A DNA stretch of 24,507 nucleotides from an uncultured Mollicutes bacterium (GCA_900539265.1 UQBM01000025.1:1-24507); one strand, 5' to 3'. Counted from the first letter of the stretch, positions 6,985 to 15,567 are shown. Numbers and translations: made by a program. The notes: generated by a model not told the origin, from the letters alone.

Positions 6985-7538
6985 TGAGAAAAATTAGTAA
7001 GATAGTCATTATTTTGGTTATACTATTGATAGGATTATTTGTTGGTATAAATAATTCAAATATACATATATTTGCAGAAACTGATAGTGTTGAATTTAAA
7101 AATTTTGAATTTAAGATAGCGAAAATTCGTGACAGAGGTAAAATGAAAGTTGAACTCACACTTAGTTGGGATACAAAAGAAGTAATCATTGTAGAACAAA
7201 TTACGTCTAGAATTTCTGGTTTAGAGCAAATATCACAAAATATAGAATATCATCAATCCGATAATAATGATTTACAACACTATGAAATAAATTATACTAT
7301 TCAAAATTGGCAAACTGGAACATTGGAATTGGAAATTAAATATAAAAATTTTGAAAATATTGGTGAAATTAATACTAAAAAGTTTTATATTCCTGGTGGT
7401 AAATGGTTAAAAGAAGAGGTTAGTTGGGGAGTATCATTAATATTTGGTTTTTTGACCACTGTTTGTGTTGGAATAGGTACTTTTATTATTATTGAAAATA
7501 GTAAAAAAGGCTATGATGATTCTGATACTGATGAATAA
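6984..7538 (+). CDS. Membrane-anchored exported protein of the LytTR locus
   Basis: This encodes 184 residues. It starts at ATG 6984 sharing a base with the upstream stop; AAGGAGCG lies 10 or more bases ahead. A hydrophobic N-terminal segment (about 6-22), possibly a signal peptide with a site near Ala31, is followed by about 115 residues rich in beta-strand patterns ('KMKVELTLSW', 'GTLELEIKY'). A second membrane segment (about 149-170) and an acidic tail (YDDSDTDE) end the protein. The middle domain is therefore probably outside the cell. I do not recognise the family. Co-translation with the LytTR pair suggests a sensor or target of that system (inference). Confidence 0.65.
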   Translation: MRKISKIVIILVILLIGLFVGINNSNIHIFAETDSVEFKNFEFKIAKIRDRGKMKVELTLSWDTKEVIIVEQITSRISGLEQISQNIEYHQSDNNDLQHYEINYTIQNWQTGTLELEIKYKNFENIGEINTKKFYIPGGKWLKEEVSWGVSLIFGFLTTVCVGIGTFIIIENSKKGYDDSDTDE

Positions 7539-7556
7539 TTAAAGGAGGATATTGTT

Positions 7557-9599
7557 ATGTTTTGGGCATATTTAGAAGATTTTTACGATGTTAAGATTAT
7601 TATTTCAAATGATATTTCTATTAATGATAAATTAATATATGCCAAAACAAATAAAAGAATTATATTATTAAATATAGAATACATGGAATTGAAAGATGAG
7701 TATCAACATTTATATTTAAAAAGTAGTGAAGAGTTAGAACCTAATATAGATACATATATTGAAATTATGGATGTTGGTATAGAATTTTTGTATTTAGGTA
7801 AAATTACTAGATCATCATCCTTTGATAAAAAATATTATTTTGATGGATGGCTGGGTTTTAAATATGATAAATCTCAAACAATTTTTAGAATTTGGTCTCC
7901 TGTTATAAAAGAAATTAATATTATTGTTGAAAATGATAAATATGAATTATCCTATTTAAATAATGGTTTATGGGAAACGACCATCAATAAAAATTTAGAT
8001 GGTTGTAAGTATTATTATGAATTTAGAATAAATAAAGATTTCGAAAGAACGTTAGATCCGTATGCAATTTCTAGTAATGCTAACCATGAATTTAACTATA
8101 TTATTGATAAAGATAGGACATATAAGATGAAACATAATTACTATCAAAAAAGTAATTTTTCTAAAACTTGTATTTGTATATATGAATTAAATATTAGAGA
8201 TGCAACGATAAAAACTAGTGCTATAAATAAAGGAACTTATGAGGCTTTAAGCAATTCTCTTAATCAAAATTATGGTTTAGGTTATCTAAAAAAAATGCCC
8301 ATTACACATCTTCAATTATTGCCAATGTTTGCGTTTGGTGGTGTTGATGAAAATATTAGAGATGCTAATGAGGTTAATTTTAAGTATAATTGGGGATATA
8401 ATCCTATGCAATATATGGTACCAAGCGGTTTTTTCAGCAATAATCCTAATGATCCGTATCAACGAATTAATGAATTAAAAAAAATGATTGATACAATTCA
8501 TTCAATTGGATTTGGTGTAAATATGGATGTTGTTTTTAATCATGTTTTTGATAGCAATTGGTTTCCTTTAGAAAAATTAGTTCCTGGTTATACTTTTAGA
8601 ACTGATAAATTAGGTTTTTTAACCAATTCATCATGGTGTGGTAATGATCTTTGTACGAATCATTTAATGGTTAGAAAATTAATTGTAGATAGTATTCAAT
8701 ATTTTCAAACTTTTTATATGATTGATGGATTTCGTTTTGATCTAATGGGACTAATAGATATTGATACAATGAAATTAATTGTTAACAAAACTAAAGCGGT
8801 AAATTCTGAAACTATGATTTATGGTGAAGGTTGGAATATGGATGTTGTTTTGAGTCCTAATCAAAGGACAAATTTAAATAATGCTAATAAAGTTCCTTTA
8901 ATTTCTTTTTTTAATGATTATTTCCGCAATAAATTAAGAGGGATTGATGCTAACAGTGGATATTTAATTGGAGAGAGTTTATCAAAAAGTGAAATTTTTA
9001 AATTAATAAAGGGATATTATTATGATAATCAAAAATTTGCCATGGTTGATCAGTCTATTAATTATGTTGAATGTCATGATAATTATACTTTGTATGATTT
9101 AATTAGAATGAAAAGACCTCATTATTCTTTTAGTCAAATAATAGATTATGTTAAATTATCATTAGGATTTGTCGTTTTATCGGCTGGAATTCCTTTTATT
9201 CATGCTGGAGAAGAATTATTTAGAAGTAAAAAATTTATTGATAATTCATATAATGCAAGTGATGATATTAATGGAATTGATTGGTTTACTTCTTTAAATG
9301 TAAGCGAAACTTTAAGAGATTTGCTCATCTTAAGAAGAAAAATATTTGCTTTAGAATGTTGTGAAGTAACAGATATCGATAAGTATATAAAATTAGATGC
9401 ATCGTTTGCTTTACCACAAATTAGATTTTTGTCTAAAAATTGTGAAGTATATCAAATGGTTATTTCTAATAATTATGAAACACATACAAAATTTTTAGCA
9501 CCAGGAAGTGTTTTAATTTTTGATGGTACTAAAATAGTCGAAAAAACAGTTCAAAGTTATGTTATTAATAAACCAAGTATAGTAATTTTTAAAAAATAA
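7557..9599 (+). CDS. pulA: Type I pullulanase (GH13), cytoplasmic
   Basis: This encodes 680 residues with AAAGGAGG before ATG 7557. It hydrolyses alpha-1,6 links in pullulan, limit dextrins or glycogen. There is no signal peptide, so it acts inside the cell, probably on stored glycogen or imported oligomers. An N-terminal domain (about 1-90) is followed by a CBM48-like domain (about 95-175, 'FRIWSP...YYYEF'). The GH13 barrel carries YNWGYNP (277-283), the pullulanase hallmark. It also has DVVFNHV (324-330), GFRFDLMG with the nucleophile Asp395, YGEGW with the acid/base Glu424, and ECHDNYT with Asp508. All catalytic residues are present, so it should be active. No other glycogen gene is in the window. 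Confidence 0.93.
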   Translation: MFWAYLEDFYDVKIIISNDISINDKLIYAKTNKRIILLNIEYMELKDEYQHLYLKSSEELEPNIDTYIEIMDVGIEFLYLGKITRSSSFDKKYYFDGWLGFKYDKSQTIFRIWSPVIKEINIIVENDKYELSYLNNGLWETTINKNLDGCKYYYEFRINKDFERTLDPYAISSNANHEFNYIIDKDRTYKMKHNYYQKSNFSKTCICIYELNIRDATIKTSAINKGTYEALSNSLNQNYGLGYLKKMPITHLQLLPMFAFGGVDENIRDANEVNFKYNWGYNPMQYMVPSGFFSNNPNDPYQRINELKKMIDTIHSIGFGVNMDVVFNHVFDSNWFPLEKLVPGYTFRTDKLGFLTNSSWCGNDLCTNHLMVRKLIVDSIQYFQTFYMIDGFRFDLMGLIDIDTMKLIVNKTKAVNSETMIYGEGWNMDVVLSPNQRTNLNNANKVPLISFFNDYFRNKLRGIDANSGYLIGESLSKSEIFKLIKGYYYDNQKFAMVDQSINYVECHDNYTLYDLIRMKRPHYSFSQIIDYVKLSLGFVVLSAGIPFIHAGEELFRSKKFIDNSYNASDDINGIDWFTSLNVSETLRDLLILRRKIFALECCEVTDIDKYIKLDASFALPQIRFLSKNCEVYQMVISNNYETHTKFLAPGSVLIFDGTKIVEKTVQSYVINKPSIVIFKK

Positions 9600-9645
9600 T
9601 AAGAAATTAAAATAAGATAAATAAAAAAATAAGGAGTACTTAATA

Positions 9646-10368
9646 ATGTTTTGTTTAAAATATGTAGATCCTATTACAAATTGGCTGGGAGTTGAAGAAA
9701 TTCTTGGTGAGATATCGATTTGGTCTATTATGGTCAGATTTATCTTAGCTTTTTTGTGTTCAGGAATAATTGGGATGGAAAGAGCTAGAAGAAGACATGC
9801 AGCAGGTTTTAGAACATATATTTTGGTATGCATTGGATCAATGATTGCTATTTTTACAAATCAATATATTTTTGAAGTTTATGGTACAGGAGATGTTGGT
9901 AGACTTGGTGCTCAGGTTATAAGTGGTATTGGATTTTTAGGAGCTGGTACAATTTTAGTTACTTCAAGAAGCCAAATCAAAGGACTTACGACTGCAGCAG
10001 GTTTATGGGTTTCTGCTTGTATTGGTTTGGCAATTGGAATTGGTTTTTATACAGTTGCAATTATTGGAACGATTTTTGCTTTAATCGCATTTGTTGCTCT
10101 ACCTAAATTAGAAAAAATTTTTACTAAAGGTTCTAATACAGTTGAACTTCATGTTGAACTTTATGCAAGAGAACATTTAAAAAGTTTAATAGATTATATT
10201 AGGGCACAAGGTGGAAAGATTAATTTAGTTGATTACAATAGTTCATATGCCAATTCAGGATTAAGTGTTTATACTATTAATATGGTTTCATGGTGTAAAA
10301 ATCCAAGTTTAATAATCAAAGATATTTTAAATTTAGATTATGTGAATTTTGTAGAAATATTATTATGA
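9646..10368 (+). CDS. MgtC/SapB-family membrane protein
   Basis: This encodes 240 residues with AAGGAGT before ATG 9646. The N-terminal two thirds hold about five membrane segments with the MgtC signatures GMERARRRHAAGFRTYILVC (residues 43-62) and 'RLGAQVISGIGFLGAGTIL'. The conserved Arg and Glu residues of the first signature are present. A soluble ACT-like C-terminal domain follows (about 165-240). Family members are linked to Mg limitation, membrane potential and, in some species, control of F-type ATPase; the bacterial housekeeping role is unsettled. The stop codon overlaps the ATGA that precedes the next gene. Confidence 0.88.
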   Translation: MFCLKYVDPITNWLGVEEILGEISIWSIMVRFILAFLCSGIIGMERARRRHAAGFRTYILVCIGSMIAIFTNQYIFEVYGTGDVGRLGAQVISGIGFLGAGTILVTSRSQIKGLTTAAGLWVSACIGLAIGIGFYTVAIIGTIFALIAFVALPKLEKIFTKGSNTVELHVELYAREHLKSLIDYIRAQGGKINLVDYNSSYANSGLSVYTINMVSWCKNPSLIIKDILNLDYVNFVEILL

Positions 10369-10379
10369 GGAGTGATAAA

Positions 10380-10823
10380 ATGAAATATAAAGCATTTGAT
10401 CATGGCGTAAATATTATTACGCTTGAAAAAAAGAATCAAAAAATGGCTATGACTTGTGCATGGGCAATGCAAGTTGACTATGATAAGATTTTGTGTTTGC
10501 TTGGTTCACAAAGTGTTACTGGTAACAATATTGAAAAGGGTGATTGTATTGGTATTAGTGTTTTGGGAATTGATCAAAAGGAAATTGCAGAACGAATTGG
10601 TAGTTGTCATAGCAATGAAGTAAATAAATTTACAAATAATAATTTTGAAAATTATTTAGGTGTAATGGTACTAAAAAATTCACCTATTGTTCTCAAATGT
10701 AAAGTAGAAGATGTAATTTCTCTTCAAGGAATTGAAAATGATCATTTAATATATGCTAATATTATATCTTCATTAGAAAAAAAGGGAGAAAAATATTTAC
10801 ATATGAGTGATTATGATTCATAG
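10380..10823 (+). CDS. Small flavin-reductase-like FMN-binding split-barrel protein
   Basis: This encodes 147 residues. GAGGAG at 10367-10372 lies seven bases before ATG 10380, so this start is preferred to the in-frame ATG at 10365, which precedes the ribosome binding site. The pattern 'GVNIITLEKKNQKMAMTCAW' then 'KILCLLGSQSVTGNNIEKGD' and 'IGISVLGIDQKEIAERIG' matches the flavin reductase-like domain, a split barrel that binds FMN. It is on the short side for the family. The substrate is unknown. Confidence 0.78.
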   Translation: MKYKAFDHGVNIITLEKKNQKMAMTCAWAMQVDYDKILCLLGSQSVTGNNIEKGDCIGISVLGIDQKEIAERIGSCHSNEVNKFTNNNFENYLGVMVLKNSPIVLKCKVEDVISLQGIENDHLIYANIISSLEKKGEKYLHMSDYDS

Positions 10824-10923
10824 TATTTTGTCATATTCTAATTATTTTTATTAGTAAATAAATAAATTTTAAAAATGAAAGATGTACAAATAAAACAAAC
10901 ATAGATATGAAAAAGGAACCTGC

Positions 10924-11021
10924 TTGTTCAAAATAGAGAAGTTAAAAAACACATTAGATTTCAAATAATCAATATTAGATTACTTATCTAATGTGTTTTT
11001 TATTTACTTCATTTTGAACAA
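10924..11021. repeat. Long interrupted inverted repeat (33 paired bases), MITE-like or structural
   Basis: Outer arms TTGTTCAAAAT (10924-10934) and ATTTTGAACAA (11011-11021) are perfect complements. GAAGT (10938-10942) pairs with ACTTC (11006-11010), leaving a three-base bulge on each side. The inner 17-bp arms (10943-10959 and 10986-11002) are perfect. A 26-base loop lies in the centre. The extent goes well beyond a normal terminator stem. No clear target-site duplication or transposase remnant is visible. Confidence 0.8.
10943..11002. terminator. Likely bidirectional terminator (inner part of the inverted repeat)
   Basis: The inner stem has core ACACATTAGAT/ATCTAATGTGT flanked by six A on the left and six T on the right. 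It would therefore end transcription from both convergent directions. The 26-base loop is large for an intrinsic terminator, which lowers confidence. Confidence 0.6.
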
Positions 11022-11181
11022 ACTAACTCAAGTTGAGTTTATGTTTTTCATTATGCTATTATTATCTATCTAATAAAAGATATTAACATAGTGATAAAAG
11101 ACAATGTTAAATATTTTAATGTTTGTACCTTATTTTACTTGATTGTTTTAAATTAAAATATAAGTAAAAATAGATTTCTAT

Positions 11182-12366
11182 TTATTGTTCACTTCGATTA
11201 TATAATTGATCAATTTGTATAATTGCAAAATAGTTTTCATCTATTTTTTTTATTTCACTAATAATTAATTCCCTAAGTTCTTTTTTTGTACAACTGAATT
11301 TAACTGGCATTGCTACATCAAAAACCAAATTTGTGTGTGTTTCACCATATACTACTCTAAAATCATGAATTGATAAATCAGTATTAATATCTTTAATAAT
11401 ATGTAATATTTTTTCCTTTAATTCATTAGTTTGGGGGTTATTAATATCAACTGGATCCATATGAATGGTTAAATCAATTCCCAATTCATTTCTAAAATCT
11501 CTTTCAATATTATCAACAATATCATGACTAGTTACAATATCTTCATCACTAGGAACTTCTGCATGTACAGTTGCAAAAGTAGTACAGCTTCCATAGTGAT
11601 GTATTACTAAATCGTGAACGCCAATTATTCCAGGATAACTCAAAATTTTTTTGGTAATAGAATTAATTTCCTCTTGACTAGGTTTGGTGCCAATCAAAGG
11701 ATTAACTGTTTCAAAAACCATTTTCAAACCTGATATTATGATAAAAATTGCAACAATCATCCCCAAAATACTATCAATAGGTTGCCAAGATGTAATTTTA
11801 AATAAAATCAATCCAATTATAACAGCTGTAGTTGAAATACAATCGTTTAAGCTATCTTTAGAACTAGCTATGAGTGCTTCAGAATGAATTGCTTTTGCCA
11901 TTTTACGATAAAAAATTGATTGCCAAAGTTTTATTAATATTGACATAATCATTACTATGATGATTATAATAGAAATACTTTGCGAAACCTCTTTATTAAT
12001 CAATTTAGAAATAGACTCTTTACCTAGGCTAAAGCCAATGATTAATATTAAAAAAGAAATAATAAGTCCTGTTATATATTCAATTCTTTCATGCCCAAAA
12101 GGATGATCTTCATCAGCAGGAATACTAGATAATTTAAAACCAATAAGAGTGATAACGGAAGAACCAGCATCTGTTAAATTATTTATGCCATCTGCAAGGA
12201 TGGAGAGACTGGTTGTAAGAATACCAAGAATAATTTTAATACTACATAAAATTAAGTTGCTTATAATACCTATAATTCCAGATAAAGTACCATATTTACT
12301 ACGAACTTTAGAATCATTTATTTTTTGATAATCTTTAATAAATAATTTAACTAATAATTTTTGCAT
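11182..12366 (-). CDS. mntE: Cation diffusion facilitator, MntE-like manganese exporter
   Basis: This encodes 394 residues with AGAAGG upstream of its ATG. Six membrane segments occupy about residues 28-215 and a cytoplasmic region follows. Aligning with YiiP by the conserved HPFGHERIE block (88-96) places Asn62 and Asp66 in TM2 and Asp171 and Asp175 in TM5. This makes an N-D-D-D transport site instead of the DDHD of YiiP or HDHD of CzcD. N-D-D-D is the arrangement reported for the pneumococcal Mn exporter MntE, so Mn2+ efflux is the best guess. The cytoplasmic part is longer than in YiiP, with what looks like a second domain after about residue 295. It sits 12 bases after asnA and is probably co-transcribed with it. 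The family call is firm and the metal call is an inference from four residues. Confidence 0.85.
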   Translation of the reverse strand: MQKLLVKLFIKDYQKINDSKVRSKYGTLSGIIGIISNLILCSIKIILGILTTSLSILADGINNLTDAGSSVITLIGFKLSSIPADEDHPFGHERIEYITGLIISFLILIIGFSLGKESISKLINKEVSQSISIIIIIVMIMSILIKLWQSIFYRKMAKAIHSEALIASSKDSLNDCISTTAVIIGLILFKITSWQPIDSILGMIVAIFIIISGLKMVFETVNPLIGTKPSQEEINSITKKILSYPGIIGVHDLVIHHYGSCTTFATVHAEVPSDEDIVTSHDIVDNIERDFRNELGIDLTIHMDPVDINNPQTNELKEKILHIIKDINTDLSIHDFRVVYGETHTNLVFDVAMPVKFSCTKKELRELIISEIKKIDENYFAIIQIDQLYNRSEQ

Positions 12367-12378
12367 TTCAACCTTCTT

Positions 12379-13368
12379 TTATAATAAATGAATATTTTCA
12401 TTTGCTAATTTTTTTAGATATTCTTCATCCCAAATTGATGATTGAACTTCACCAATATGTCGTTTTTTTAAGAAAAACATACATAACCTTGATTGTCCAA
12501 TACCACCTCCAATTGTAAGAGGAATGGTCTTCTCAATAACACTTTTAACATAAGGGTTTGTTAATTTAAATTCTTCCTTCCTTTCTTTTAATTGTTCCAC
12601 GATTGATTTATCATCAACACGTATTCCCATAGAAGAAATTTCAAAAGCATGACCCAAAATATCATACCATAATATAATATCGCCATTAAGTAGCCAATCA
12701 TCATAATCTGCTGCACGACCATCATGAGGTTTTCCATCTTTTAGATTCCAACCAATTTGATAAATAAATACAGCTTTATGTTTTTTTGCAATTTCATCTT
12801 CACGTTCTTTTCTACTTAATGTTGGAAATTGTTTTTCTAATTCATTTGTTGAAATGAAAAAAATTTCAGATGGAAGTTCAGTTGTAAGTTCAGGGTATCG
12901 ATTGGCAACTTTATAACTCAAAAGTTTGATTACACTATAAATTTTTTGAACAGTCTTTTTTAAATATTCCAAATTACGTTCATCTTGAGTAATTATTTTT
13001 TCCCAATCCCATTGATCTACATACATTGAATGAAGAGAATCAAGTTCTTCATCACGTCTAATTGCATTCATATCAGTATACAAACCACTGCCAGCTTTAA
13101 AACCATATTTAGCTAGAGCCATTCTCTTCCATTTTGCTAAAGATTGTACAATTTCAACATTCTTTTTTAAGTGAAGAGCATCAAAATTAACAGGTCTTTC
13201 AAAACCATTTAGATAATCATTTAACCCAGTTTCTGGCAAAACCATTAAAGGAGCCGAAACTCTTGTTAAATTTAGGGCTTCACTAAAATCTTTTTCAAAA
13301 TTATCTTTAATAAATTTAATTGCAATTTCTGTTTCTAATAAATCTAATTTTGTTTGATAATTTGACAT
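12379..13368 (-). CDS. asnA: Aspartate-ammonia ligase (asparagine synthetase A)
   Basis: This encodes 329 residues from ATG at 13368; E. coli AsnA has 330. An in-frame ATG at 13383 gives five extra residues but lies upstream of the GAGAGGTG ribosome binding site and about three bases from the predicted transcript start. The enzyme makes asparagine from aspartate, ammonia and ATP, with a class II aminoacyl-tRNA-synthetase-like fold. Family blocks are intact: 'RVSAPLMVLPETGLNDYLNG' near the N-terminus, 'MNAIRRDEELDSLHSMYVDQ' mid-protein, 'GRAADYDDW', and the C-terminal 'TIGGGIGQSRLCMFFL'. It is the first gene of a two-gene minus-strand unit with the manganese-type exporter. Confidence 0.97.
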   Translation of the reverse strand: MSNYQTKLDLLETEIAIKFIKDNFEKDFSEALNLTRVSAPLMVLPETGLNDYLNGFERPVNFDALHLKKNVEIVQSLAKWKRMALAKYGFKAGSGLYTDMNAIRRDEELDSLHSMYVDQWDWEKIITQDERNLEYLKKTVQKIYSVIKLLSYKVANRYPELTTELPSEIFFISTNELEKQFPTLSRKEREDEIAKKHKAVFIYQIGWNLKDGKPHDGRAADYDDWLLNGDIILWYDILGHAFEISSMGIRVDDKSIVEQLKERKEEFKLTNPYVKSVIEKTIPLTIGGGIGQSRLCMFFLKKRHIGEVQSSIWDEEYLKKLANENIHLL

Positions 13369-13392
13369 ACATTCACCTCTCATTGTATCGAT

Positions 13393-13423
13393 ATTATATC
13401 ACATTTTAATTTAATTATGTCAA
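13393..13423 (-). promoter_or_regulatory. SigA-type promoter for asnA-mntE
   Basis: Read on the minus strand, TTGACA (13418-13423) and TATAAT (13393-13398) are separated by 19 bases, with TG before the -10. The string TGTGATATAAT is identical to the one in front of the cobW operon. Transcription would start near 13386. Confidence 0.65.
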
Positions 13424-13458
13424 TTTAGTGCATTCTTTTATAAAAATACTTAAAATTA

Positions 13459-13467
13459 TGTTATAAT
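13459..13467 (+). promoter_or_regulatory. Extended -10 promoter element for the aldo/keto reductase gene
   Basis: TG (13459-13460), one base and a perfect TATAAT (13462-13467) stand 20 bases before the ATG. No good -35 box lies 16-18 bases upstream, so the extended -10 may carry recognition. It is divergent from the asnA promoter. Confidence 0.5.
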
Positions 13468-13486
13468 AATAAAATAGAGGTGGTTT

Positions 13487-14623
13487 ATGATATATCGTAA
13501 ATTTGATAAACTAGAGATTGAAACTTCACTGCTTGGTTTTGGATGTATGAGATTTCCAACACTTGAGAATGGTAAGATAGACGAAGAAAAAGCTGAACAG
13601 ATGATAGATTTGGCAATTAAAAATGGTGTTAATTATATTGATACTGCATATCCTTATCATAATGGTGATTCTGAACCTTTTTTAGGTAAGATTCTTAATA
13701 AGTATCCACGCAATAGTTATTTTTTAGCAACCAAGCTTCCTATTTGGGCTATAAATACGAAGGATGATGTGTATCGTATTTTTAATGATCAATTGCAACG
13801 TTTAGATACTGAATTTATTGATTTTTATCTTTTACACGCGATGAATAAGGATTATTTTATTAAAGTCAAAGATTTAGGAATTATTGAAATTTGCGAAGAA
13901 CTTAGAAAAGAGGGAAAAATTAAATATTTGGGATTTTCTTTTCATGATTCATATGAAGTTTTTTGTGAAATTTTAAATTATTATCATTGGGATTTTTGTC
14001 AAATTCAATTCAATTATATGGATACTGAAATTCAGGCTGGTTTAAAAGGATATGAACTTGCAAAGGCAAAAGGTATTCCACTAATTGTAATGGAACCTAT
14101 TAAAGGAGGACTTTTAGCAAAACTACCCAAAGAGATTAGTATGATGCTTTCTAAAAATAGCAATCATAAATCCGATTCGTCATATGCTTTAAGATATGTA
14201 TCAAGTTTTGATAATGTTAAAGTTATTTTAAGTGGTATGTCAACTCTTGAGCAAGTTGAAGATAATTTGGATACTTTTAATAACTATATGGAATTATCAA
14301 AAAATGAACAGTTAACTATTACAAAAGTCGTTAATAGTTTAAAAAATCGTCTTAAAAATGGATGTACTGGCTGTAGATATTGTATGCCTTGTCCATATGG
14401 AGTAGATATTCCTAATAATTTTGCAATTTGGAATCAGTTTGGGATATATGACAATAAGGAAATTTTTGAAAATAGAATTATACAAAATATTAAAAATGAA
14501 AAATTTGTTGATAAATGTGTTAAGTGTGGCAAATGCGAAAACTTATGCCCACAACATTTGTTGATTAGAAAAGATTTTGAAAAATTATTAACAGATTATA
14601 ACAATATTAAATCTAATAGTTAA
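13487..14623 (+). CDS. Aldo/keto reductase with C-terminal 4Fe-4S ferredoxin-like domain
   Basis: This encodes 378 residues with GAGGTGG four bases before ATG 13487. The N-terminal TIM barrel has the AKR active site: Asp52 and Tyr57 (IDTAYPYHNG), Lys83 (ATKLP) and His118 (LLHAM). The C-terminal part carries two cysteine sets: Cys294/297/300/303, and the classic CxxCxxCxxxC at Cys345/348/351/355. These suggest one or two Fe-S clusters. This architecture is common in anaerobic Bacillota and is annotated only as an oxidoreductase; electrons may come from ferredoxin as well as NAD(P)H (inference). The next gene starts 32 bases later and is probably co-transcribed. Confidence 0.93.
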   Translation: MIYRKFDKLEIETSLLGFGCMRFPTLENGKIDEEKAEQMIDLAIKNGVNYIDTAYPYHNGDSEPFLGKILNKYPRNSYFLATKLPIWAINTKDDVYRIFNDQLQRLDTEFIDFYLLHAMNKDYFIKVKDLGIIEICEELRKEGKIKYLGFSFHDSYEVFCEILNYYHWDFCQIQFNYMDTEIQAGLKGYELAKAKGIPLIVMEPIKGGLLAKLPKEISMMLSKNSNHKSDSSYALRYVSSFDNVKVILSGMSTLEQVEDNLDTFNNYMELSKNEQLTITKVVNSLKNRLKNGCTGCRYCMPCPYGVDIPNNFAIWNQFGIYDNKEIFENRIIQNIKNEKFVDKCVKCGKCENLCPQHLLIRKDFEKLLTDYNNIKSNS

Positions 14624-14655
14624 TGAGGTAGTAACATAGATAATAGAGGAAATTT

Positions 14656-15567
14656 ATGAAAAATTATTTTATCGTTAATCCGATTGCGGGGGAGGGCAAA
14701 GGACTAGAAGTTGTACAAAAACAAATAGATAATTTAAATTTATATTTGAAAGCTGATAATGAATTTGAAATCCTATTAACAACAAAGCCAAAAGAAGCAA
14801 TTATTTTAGCTGAAAAAATTTGTGAGGAAAATAAGAATACAATGATTAATATTTTTGCTTGTGGTGGAGATGGAACTTCATTTGAGGTATTAAATGGAAT
14901 TGTTAATTTTTCTAATGTTAATTTTGGAATAATTCCTGTGGGTTCATGTAATGATTTTTTAAAAACATTTGAGAACCATGATTTTCTTTCACTAGAAAGT
15001 CAATTATTAGGACAAAAAGTGGGTATTGATGTTTTGGAATCTGATGGTGAATTTTTATTAAATGTTGCAAATTTTGGTTTTGATGCTCGTACAAATTATG
15101 ATCAAATTAGATATCGTCATCGTTTTAAAACGATTAAAAAAGCCTATAATTTTTCACTTTTTAAAAATATTCTTTCGCCTAAACTAGGTGATGAAGTAGA
15201 TGTATATGTCGATGGGAATCTAATATTTAGTGGCAAAATGATGCTTTCAACAGTGGCTAATGCAAAATATTATGGTGGAGGGTTTAAATGTGCTCCGCAT
15301 GCAGAATATCAAGATGGACTAGCAGATATTTTGGTGGTAAAAAAAGTATCTATATTTACTTTTGCTAGATTGGTAAAGTTTTATAAAAAAGGTTTACATT
15401 TAGATAATGAACGATTTAACAAACTTTTAACATATCGTCGTGGCCAGATAGTTGATATAATTGCAAAAAAGGCTTTAGTTGGATGTTTAGATGGTGAAAC
15501 TAGAATTAGTAAAAATTTTAAAGTTAAAATTCACAAAAATAAAATAAAGTTTATCATTCCCGCATAA
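14656..15567 (+). CDS. Diacylglycerol-kinase-family lipid kinase (YegS/BmrU type)
   Basis: This encodes 303 residues with AGAGGAAA before ATG 14656. The family phosphorylates diacylglycerol or related lipids, or is of unknown specificity (YegS/Rv2252/BmrU). The N-terminal nucleotide-binding domain opens with 'FIVNPIAGEGKG' and has GGDGT at 70-74, followed by 'IIPVGSCNDF' (92-101). The Ser of GSCNDF replaces the more usual Thr. The beta-sandwich C-terminal domain includes 'NFGFDA' and the lipid-kinase motif 'YGGGFKCAPHAEYQDGLAD'. It lacks membrane segments, so it is not the DgkA type. The stop codon lies inside the terminator stem that follows. Confidence 0.9.
   Translation: MKNYFIVNPIAGEGKGLEVVQKQIDNLNLYLKADNEFEILLTTKPKEAIILAEKICEENKNTMINIFACGGDGTSFEVLNGIVNFSNVNFGIIPVGSCNDFLKTFENHDFLSLESQLLGQKVGIDVLESDGEFLLNVANFGFDARTNYDQIRYRHRFKTIKKAYNFSLFKNILSPKLGDEVDVYVDGNLIFSGKMMLSTVANAKYYGGGFKCAPHAEYQDGLADILVVKKVSIFTFARLVKFYKKGLHLDNERFNKLLTYRRGQIVDIIAKKALVGCLDGETRISKNFKVKIHKNKIKFIIPA

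Larger units (their letters stand above)
10824..11181. other. Intergenic region between convergent genes, no gene seen
   Basis: These 358 bases separate the plus-strand flavin-reductase-like gene from the end of the minus-strand CDF gene. I see no open frame with a ribosome binding site and no tRNA-like fold. The region holds the long interrupted inverted repeat at 10924-11021 and a separate 7-bp palindrome with one central base, AACTCAA-G-TTGAGTT (11025-11039). The rest is plain AT-rich sequence. Confidence 0.7.

Noticed and set aside
9513..9833. A minus-strand 106-residue ORF across the pulA-mgtC junction.
   Set aside because: It overlaps conserved coding sequence on the other strand and has no ribosome binding site or homology pattern.
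10840..11130. A degraded insertion sequence with ends GTACAAA...TTTGTAC around the intergenic hairpin.
   Set aside because: The outer matches are short and imperfect, no transposase fragment is visible, and AT-rich chance similarity is likely.
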